From NCBI RefSeq assembly GCF_014352855.1, contig NZ_CP060697.1, positions 930,001 to 994,000 of the forward strand: a stretch of 64,000 bases of DNA, written 5' to 3'. The DNA is from Sphingomonas sabuli (GTDB lineage Bacteria; Pseudomonadota; Alphaproteobacteria; Sphingomonadales; Sphingomonadaceae). The stretch's first letter is position 1. Every line of letters starts with the position of its first letter. The position numbers were made by a program, and so were the translations under genes. Below the pieces are notes generated by a model that was given only the letters and a program-made list of their open reading frames with translations, did no database searches and was not told the DNA's origin. This document shows positions 62,721 through 64,000 of this stretch, in pieces.

Positions 62721-63405
62721 GCGCAGTCGCTTTTCGCTGGCGGCAGCCCTCGCGCTCGCCGCCTGTACCGCCAAATCGGACCAGCAGACCTTTCCCGAAG
62801 CCGACCGCCCGGTCGCGACGATCGTCGGCGACAGCTTTTCCACCGAGGACGCGCGCGACCGGATGGATGAGTTTAACCGGGTCGTCGAGCTTGCCGGCGT
62901 GAAGCCGGGCATGTGGGTTGCCGACGTCGGCGCGGGCGAAGGCTATTATGCCGTGCGGCTGTCCCCCGTGGTCGGGCGGCGCGGGCGGGTCCTGGCCGAA
63001 GACATCGTACCGGAGGTGAAGGAGCGCCTGGCCGACCGCATCCAGCGCGAAAATCTGGAGAACGTGGCGGTGTCGCTGGGCCGTCCGGACAATCCCGGCC
63101 TGCCGCGCGGGTCGCTGGACCGGGTGTTTCTGGTCCACATGTACCATGAGGTCGGCTCGCCCTACGCCTTCCTGTGGCACCTTCGGGAATCGCTCAAGCC
63201 GGGCGGACGGATCATCGTTGTCGACGCCAGCCGGCCGACCCAGCGCCACGGCACGCCGCCCGACCTGCTGCGCTGCGAATTCGCGGCGGTCGGTCTGGAC
63301 CTGCGCCTGATCCGCCCGGTCAGCGGACAGAATTACCTTGCCGCCTTCGAAGCATCCCGGCCGCGGCCCGAACCGGCCCAGATCAAGCCCTGCCGGGTCC
63401 AATAA
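62710..63405 (+). CDS. Lipoprotein-type class I SAM-dependent methyltransferase-like protein
   Basis: 231 aa. Type II signal peptide: [16 protein letters not shown], with Cys19 in a LAAC lipobox. The rest is a class I methyltransferase fold: motif I VADVGAGEGYYAVRLS (~69-84), motif II GRVLAEDI, motif IV DRVFLVHMYHEVG, motif VI LKPGGRIIVVDASR. A SAM-dependent enzyme beyond the membrane would lack an obvious SAM supply, so either the protein stays cytoplasmic or it does something else. Its ATG overlaps prfB by 11 nt. The family occurs with signal peptides in other alphaproteobacteria to my knowledge. Confidence 0.8.
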   Translation: MSTRRSRFSLAAALALAACTAKSDQQTFPEADRPVATIVGDSFSTEDARDRMDEFNRVVELAGVKPGMWVADVGAGEGYYAVRLSPVVGRRGRVLAEDIVPEVKERLADRIQRENLENVAVSLGRPDNPGLPRGSLDRVFLVHMYHEVGSPYAFLWHLRESLKPGGRIIVVDASRPTQRHGTPPDLLRCEFAAVGLDLRLIRPVSGQNYLAAFEASRPRPEPAQIKPCRVQ

Positions 63406-63408
63406 GCC

Positions 63409-63426
63409 GAAAAATTCAAGTTTTTC
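63409..63426 (+). promoter_or_regulatory. AT-rich inverted repeat after the methyltransferase gene
   Basis: GAAAAA (63409-63414) and TTTTTC (63421-63426) are perfect complements around a 6-nt centre. It lies 3 nt after the methyltransferase stop and ~114 nt before the H-NOX start. It may act as a weak terminator hairpin or as an operator in the 134-nt AT-rich gap. Confidence 0.35.
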
Positions 63427-63539
63427 AGTCTGCCAGATTACACAACGGCGCAAACCGTTACTATTTATAAACTGCAGCGTTGAGATGCTCCGAACATATT
63501 AACATAAGTAATGACAACAGCTGGCTGCGGTGAAAACAG

Positions 63540-64000
63540 TTGAAGGGCATCGTCTTCAATCTGCTGGAGGATGTAATCACGCAGTCGCACGGCGCGGATG
63601 CGTGGATGGACCTTGTCGATGCCGCCGGCGTCTCGGGCATCTACACCTCGCTGGGTAGCTATCCCGATGAGGAAGTGAACGCGTTGGTGATAACGGCCGC
63701 CGACCGGCTGGGCAGCACGCCCGACGCGGTGCTGCAATCGTTCGGCCGCGCCGCGATGCCCCGGCTGGCCGATCGCTACAGCGAATTTTTCGTCGGCCAC
63801 GACAGCACCCGCAGTTTCGTGCTGAGCGTTAACGACATCATCCATCCCGAAGTGCGCAAGCTCTATTCGGGCGCCGGATGTCCCCATTTCCATTTCCGCG
63901 ACGATGAAGACGGGCGTCTGCTGGTCGGCTATCAATCGCCGCGCGGGCTGTGCAAGCTGGCGCACGGGTTCATTGAGGGTGCGTCCGACCATTTCGGCGA
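63540..64000 (+). CDS. H-NOX heme-based gas sensor domain protein, N-terminal part (TTG start, 3' truncated by window edge)
   Basis: The first 153 residues are visible. Starts TTG with KGIVFNLLEDV, after an in-frame stop just upstream, so no longer start exists. Numbering from this start matches the well-studied H-NOX proteins exactly: proximal heme ligand H102 in NDIIHPEVRKLYSGA, P115, and the heme-propionate motif Y131-x-S133-x-R135 (YQSPR). Position 140, a distal tyrosine in O2-binding H-NOX proteins, is Leu here, which predicts preference for NO over O2. SLGSYPDEE and FFVGHDSTRSFV are also typical. Partner or fused output domain lies beyond the window. Confidence 0.93.
   Translation, partial: MKGIVFNLLEDVITQSHGADAWMDLVDAAGVSGIYTSLGSYPDEEVNALVITAADRLGSTPDAVLQSFGRAAMPRLADRYSEFFVGHDSTRSFVLSVNDIIHPEVRKLYSGAGCPHFHFRDDEDGRLLVGYQSPRGLCKLAHGFIEGASDHFG

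Noticed and set aside
63465..63992. 175-codon frame on the minus strand at the right edge
   Set aside because: It lies opposite the H-NOX coding region, whose conserved heme residues prove the plus-strand frame.

Overview
The window is a compact, high-GC bacterial chromosome segment. Gene content points to an alphaproteobacterium of the sphingomonad group (Sphingomonas or Sphingomicrobium relatives): a DUF1476 ATP-synthase zeta-like protein, UrcA and DUF4402 exported proteins, M13, M61, M48 and DUF885 peptidases, an alphaproteobacterial-type RNase E and a TonB-ExbB-ExbD-ExbD cluster. No insertion sequence, integrase, phage gene or CRISPR array was seen, so this looks like core chromosome. The species is an inference; there is no rRNA here.

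Layout. 1-4.7 kb: the end of a DUF885 peptidase converges on a minus-strand operon GT4 glycosyltransferase - MBL hydrolase - DUF4230 - nadA. 4.7-7.1 kb: an intergenic region with a sigma-54-type promoter and a short terminated transcript (candidate sRNA), then grxD-bolA-DUF1476, DUF484 and fsa. 7.2-10.2 kb: an enoyl-CoA hydratase family gene and a TadG/TadE/TadE trio. 10.3-15.1 kb: an operon of TelA, an XpaC-like membrane protein, a Kv-type channel and a kinase-less PDZ/multi-TM sensor. 15.2-17.1 kb: three exported proteins. 17.1-22.7 kb: pgi-gor-PYROXD2-like-CaiB. 22.8-25.2 kb: lepB-rnc-era. 25.2-30.4 kb: sirtuin, NTF2-like lipoprotein, stress-type csbD, DUF72-dapB-nth, alr and GFA. 30.4-39.2 kb: M13 peptidase, UrcA/LysR pair, glmS, M61 peptidase, glmU. 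39.3-43.2 kb: tonB-exbB-exbD-exbD, then SDR-folB. 43.2-48 kb: DUF1285-Nudix-CCA transferase, DUF4402 protein, GGDEF/EAL protein. 48-55 kb: parC, tRNA-Gln(CTG), ppx-rlmE-K channel, M48-DsbA. 55-64 kb: rne, then amidase-PBP1A-prfB-lipoprotein methyltransferase, and the start of an H-NOX gas-sensor gene with a TTG start.

How the genes work together. Cell-envelope construction is spread over the window: glmS and glmU (UDP-GlcNAc), dapB (diaminopimelate), alr (D-Ala), PBP1A and amidase (murein polymerisation and splitting), lepB and M48/DsbA (envelope maturation and quality control), Ton system (outer-membrane energisation). RNA metabolism is the second theme: rnc, era, rne, rlmE, CCA transferase, prfB, tRNA-Gln.

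Architecture. Fourteen tandem gene pairs overlap by exactly 4 nt (ATGA, GTGA or CTGA) and two by 1 nt. All nine convergent protein-gene pairs end within 6 nt of each other or overlap, often sharing a CTAG. The few real intergenic spaces therefore stand out. They hold the sigma-54/sRNA unit, an EcfG-like promoter before csbD, a palindrome between urcA and lysR, the TonB-operon terminator, and a roughly 0.4 kb leader before rne.
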